From Planctomycetota bacterium (GTDB lineage Bacteria > Planctomycetota > Phycisphaerae > Sedimentisphaerales > Anaerohalosphaeraceae): 7,589 nucleotides of DNA. Every line of letters begins with the position of its first letter. Position 1 is the first letter of the stretch. Position numbers and translations under genes: made by a program. Positions 5,673 through 7,589 of the stretch are shown here, one piece after another. The notes beneath the pieces are model-generated. The model saw nothing but the letters and a program-made list of their open reading frames with translations. It was not told where the DNA came from and did no database searches. Location: NCBI GenBank assembly GCA_030637065.1, contig DAOVVQ010000186.1:1-7589 (forward strand), read 5' to 3'.

Positions 5673-5708
5673 TCAATACCCAAGCCCTAACCAGCCATCC
5701 ATGACCAT
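5673..5708 (-). CDS. Possible 11-residue mini-ORF downstream of PilZ
   Basis: The frame reads MVMDGWLGLGY and ends at TGA 5675-5673. GGGAGG at 5719-5714 sits 5 bases before the ATG. A weak GGCC-GACAA-GGCC hairpin followed by AAAAAA lies just after the stop. This repeats the layout of the 17-residue ORF (strong ribosome binding site, tiny frame, hairpin), but at this length coincidence is quite possible. Confidence 0.25.
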   Translation of the reverse strand: MVMDGWLGLGY

Positions 5709-5736
5709 TACTGCCTCCCAGCCGTCTGCAAGACGA

Positions 5737-6057
5737 CTACTGATCAAACTCGACAGCCAAACCGATATTCGTCCCTGTTAGTACGTTTTTGCGTTCCACA
5801 CGCAAGACCTTGCCAGACTTGATCCGGGCATACTGCCCCTTCTGCTTAGCCAAAGACATCGTCCTCGGAAAATTCACTTCCAGCTCATGCCCAACACGAA
5901 CCGGAGCTGTCATCGGCAGAGAGATATAAGCCCCGCCCTTGCTGACATTGACGCTGCGGCCGTTAAAAAAACGATTTGCCTCCGGAAGCCAAACGCTTAC
6001 CGGCCAGGCAAGTTCCGAACGGGTTTCCTTACGCTGTTCGACTACTGTAGTCTCCAT
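5737..6057 (-). CDS. PilZ-domain protein (cyclic-di-GMP receptor)
   Basis: This is a 106-residue single-domain protein. Both binding motifs are intact: R9-K-E-T-R13 (RxxxR) and N37-V-S-K-G-G42 ([D/N]xSxxG), followed by the beta-strands of the barrel and a final NIGLAVEFDQ strand. PilZ proteins bind cyclic-di-GMP and switch motility, adhesion or polysaccharide output; no partner is adjacent to identify the target. There is no signal peptide, so it is cytosolic. I prefer the ATG at 6057, which has GGAGACAGG just upstream. The frame stays open to an ATG at 6096 (13 more residues), but that stretch is AT-rich and lacks a ribosome binding site. Two tiny ORFs and a terminator follow. Confidence 0.85.
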   Translation of the reverse strand: METTVVEQRKETRSELAWPVSVWLPEANRFFNGRSVNVSKGGAYISLPMTAPVRVGHELEVNFPRTMSLAKQKGQYARIKSGKVLRVERKNVLTGTNIGLAVEFDQ

Positions 6058-6300
6058 TTCGCCTGTCTCCGTTAATTTAGTGAATCTTATTGCCATGAAA
6101 AGATTATCGGCAATGTTAAGCTGGGCAAATTAGCGTATTTAGGAAGTTTTTCCGCTTTTCAAACAAAAATCTTCACCAACCACGAATCCCAACCACAAAC
6201 CCACAACTTATGGGACCCAAACAAACAATTATTACAACAAAAAATGCAAAAAAACACGCCCCACCAGCAAAACCCCCAACTTTTTGCCACCCAAGGGCAA
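6058..6300. other. Divergent intergenic region with strong amino (A+C) strand bias
   Basis: This region has no convincing gene. Bases 6161-6290 of the plus strand contain only 8 G in 130 bases and are rich in A and C, in runs such as AAACAAAAATC and CCCCACC; the minus strand is correspondingly G/T-rich. A GATAAT hexamer at about 6112-6107 on the minus strand could be a -10 box for PilZ, but no good -35 matches it. Confidence 0.45.
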
Positions 6301-6304
6301 CTAA

Positions 6305-6333
6305 TTGCCTTTGATCGTAGTATAGAATATAGT
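6305..6333 (+). promoter_or_regulatory. Sigma70-type promoter of the CIA30-MsrB-MsrA gene
   Basis: TTGCCT (6305-6310, 4/6) and TATAGT (6328-6333, 5/6) are separated by exactly 17 bp. Initiation near 6340 would give a short leader of about 28 bases ending in the AGGAG ribosome binding site at 6355-6359, eight bases before the GTG. Confidence 0.6.
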
Positions 6334-6367
6334 ACAACGTCGTGGATTGATATTAGGAGTTTAAGCG

Positions 6368-7589
6368 GTGAGATATTCAGTTATTCGGTATCTGATTTGT
6401 ATTGCCTTGGCATTGGCGGTCGTTGGGTGGTTTTCAGTTGGGGCGTTGGCTCTGCCTCGACAGGTTGGGGGGGCCGATTCCATTGAACGGTTGGTCCTGG
6501 ACGATTTTTCGTCGGAGGCCTTAAATCCTGTTTTTGGCTCGAGGTGGCTGGTTCCTGCCATCTGGACGCCGGGGATGGCGCCTGCGGGCGAGATCGAGTT
6601 TGTCGAGCATGAGGGCCGCCGGAGCCTGCATGTAACAGCGGCTGGGGCGTCTAAGGATGCCGCTGGTCTTATCCAGGCCCGGCTGAGCGTTAGTCGCAGG
6701 CGGCGGTATTTCGATGCTGGCGCCTTCGATGGCCTCGAACTAACCGTCAAAGGCGATGGAAGCCGGTACGCCGTTAATCTTACGACCGCAGATACCCGGC
6801 AAACGCGGCAGCTCTATCAGGCCGGGTTTAAGACGGATCGGTCATGGCAGCAGGTGACGATCCCATTCAGGCAGTTTGTGCCGTCCTATCTGAAAACCCA
6901 GCTTGACGCTTCGAAGATCACCGGTGTCGCGATAGCCGCAATTGACAAAAAAAAACCGGCGGACATCTATATAGACAAGATCGCTTTTTACAAGGACAAG
7001 ACCATGTATAAGAAGCTAACCCCCGAAGAAGAGCAGGTCATCGTCCACAAAGGAACCGAACCGTCTTTTAGCGGGGAGTATGACAAGCATTACGAAAAGG
7101 GCATTTACTCGTGCAGGAGATGCGGTGCGGAGCTTTACGAGTCTTCGTCGAAATTCAAATCCGGCTGCGGCTGGCCGAGCTTTGACGATGAGATCGGAAA
7201 TGCCGTCAAACGCACGCGCGATGCCGACGGCGTACGTGTCGAGATCACATGTGCCAAATGCAACGCTCACCTCGGACACGTCTTCCTCGGCGAAGGCATG
7301 ACCCAAAAGAACACGAGGCACTGCGTCAATTCCATATCGCTGGATTTTACCCCTGACCGGGCAAAGACCGAAAGGGCGATATTCGCATCGGGCTGTTTCT
7401 GGGGGACCGAATATTACCTCAAAAAGGCGCCCGGCGTGATCTCAACGACCGTCGGTTACACCGGAGGACGCGTCAATAACCCGACCTATAAACAGGTATG
7501 CACCGACAGAACCGGCCATGCCGAGGCGGTGGAAGTTGTTGATGATCCACGGAAGACAAGCTACGAAGAATTGGCGAAGCTGTTTTTTG
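6368..7589 (+). CDS. msrBA: Exported CIA30-like domain / MsrB / MsrA fusion, peptide-methionine sulfoxide reductase (3'-partial)
   Basis: One unbroken frame of 407 codons runs off the right edge. GTG at 6368 is chosen because AGGAG lies 8 bases upstream and a signal peptide follows (residues 1-28, cleavage near GALA). Residues 40-210 resemble a CIA30/CBM11-like beta-sandwich: VLDDFSS, FDGLELTVKGDGSRYAVNL, WQQVTIPFRQFVPSYL, YIDKIAF. Residues 213-330 are MsrB: zinc Cys pairs C249/C252 and C295/C298, SGCGWPSF, AHLGHVF, and the nucleophile C319 in RHCVNS. Residues 335 onward are MsrA, with C343 in GCFWG, GYTGG and GHAEAVEV; its end is missing. MsrA reduces Met-S-sulfoxide and MsrB the R form in proteins, so this would repair oxidised extracytoplasmic proteins. 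Joined MsrB-MsrA is known; the exported N-terminal domain is the odd part. Confidence 0.9.
   Translation, partial: MRYSVIRYLICIALALAVVGWFSVGALALPRQVGGADSIERLVLDDFSSEALNPVFGSRWLVPAIWTPGMAPAGEIEFVEHEGRRSLHVTAAGASKDAAGLIQARLSVSRRRRYFDAGAFDGLELTVKGDGSRYAVNLTTADTRQTRQLYQAGFKTDRSWQQVTIPFRQFVPSYLKTQLDASKITGVAIAAIDKKKPADIYIDKIAFYKDKTMYKKLTPEEEQVIVHKGTEPSFSGEYDKHYEKGIYSCRRCGAELYESSSKFKSGCGWPSFDDEIGNAVKRTRDADGVRVEITCAKCNAHLGHVFLGEGMTQKNTRHCVNSISLDFTPDRAKTERAIFASGCFWGTEYYLKKAPGVISTTVGYTGGRVNNPTYKQVCTDRTGHAEAVEVVDDPRKTSYEELAKLFF

Noticed and set aside
4834..5781. Long plus-strand open frame of 315 codons
   Set aside because: It is the antisense of the nuclease-like gene and runs on through its promoter, the terminator and the end of PilZ. 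Its product is Arg/His/Pro-rich with no domain, whereas the minus strand has a signal peptide and recognisable folds.
7016..7321. Minus-strand 101-codon open frame
   Set aside because: It is a shadow of the MsrB domain, whose zinc and catalytic Cys are all present on the plus strand.

Overview
The window looks like chromosome of an environmental Planctomycetota-type bacterium (inference). The evidence is a formylglycine-type sulfatase piece, a beta-propeller piece, a PilZ protein, secreted Gly-rich proteins, Shine-Dalgarno-led genes and moderate GC. No rRNA or tRNA was seen. No single gene fixes the taxon.

Left third (1-2350): a patchwork of broken gene pieces. In order these are a beta-propeller protein piece running in from the left edge (+), an alpha/beta-hydrolase-like piece (+, other frame), a 3'-truncated IS630-family element with a frameshifted transposase (-), the first ~110 codons of a sulfatase with an in-frame TAG (-), a decayed chemotaxis-receptor piece (-), and a piece resembling the ethylbenzene-dehydrogenase-type haem-binding domain (-). 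The last one abuts a short palindromic repeat that occurs again in inverted orientation at 4482. The pieces join almost without spacers and come from unrelated genes, so the region is either a rearranged gene graveyard or an assembly/amplification chimera.

Centre (2380-4611): a small putative HExxH metallopeptidase (-), then a translationally coupled pair of polytopic membrane proteins (+, TAATG overlap). This pair converges with a secreted nuclease-fold protein. The convergent gap is filled by the palindromic repeat and a 7-bp tandem array.

Right part (4609-7589): on the minus strand, a secreted staphylococcal-nuclease-fold protein with a C-terminal Cys motif but, by eye, none of the nuclease catalytic residues. 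It has its own promoter, placed just after a rho-independent terminator. That terminator closes a short unit made of a PilZ gene and two tiny ORFs with strong ribosome binding sites. A G-poor intergenic stretch follows. Then comes a plus-strand gene, open at the right edge, with a good promoter, a strong Shine-Dalgarno and a GTG start. It encodes an exported three-domain fusion of CIA30-like, MsrB and MsrA domains and is the best-supported and most distinctive gene here. It is probably an extracytoplasmic methionine sulfoxide repair enzyme.
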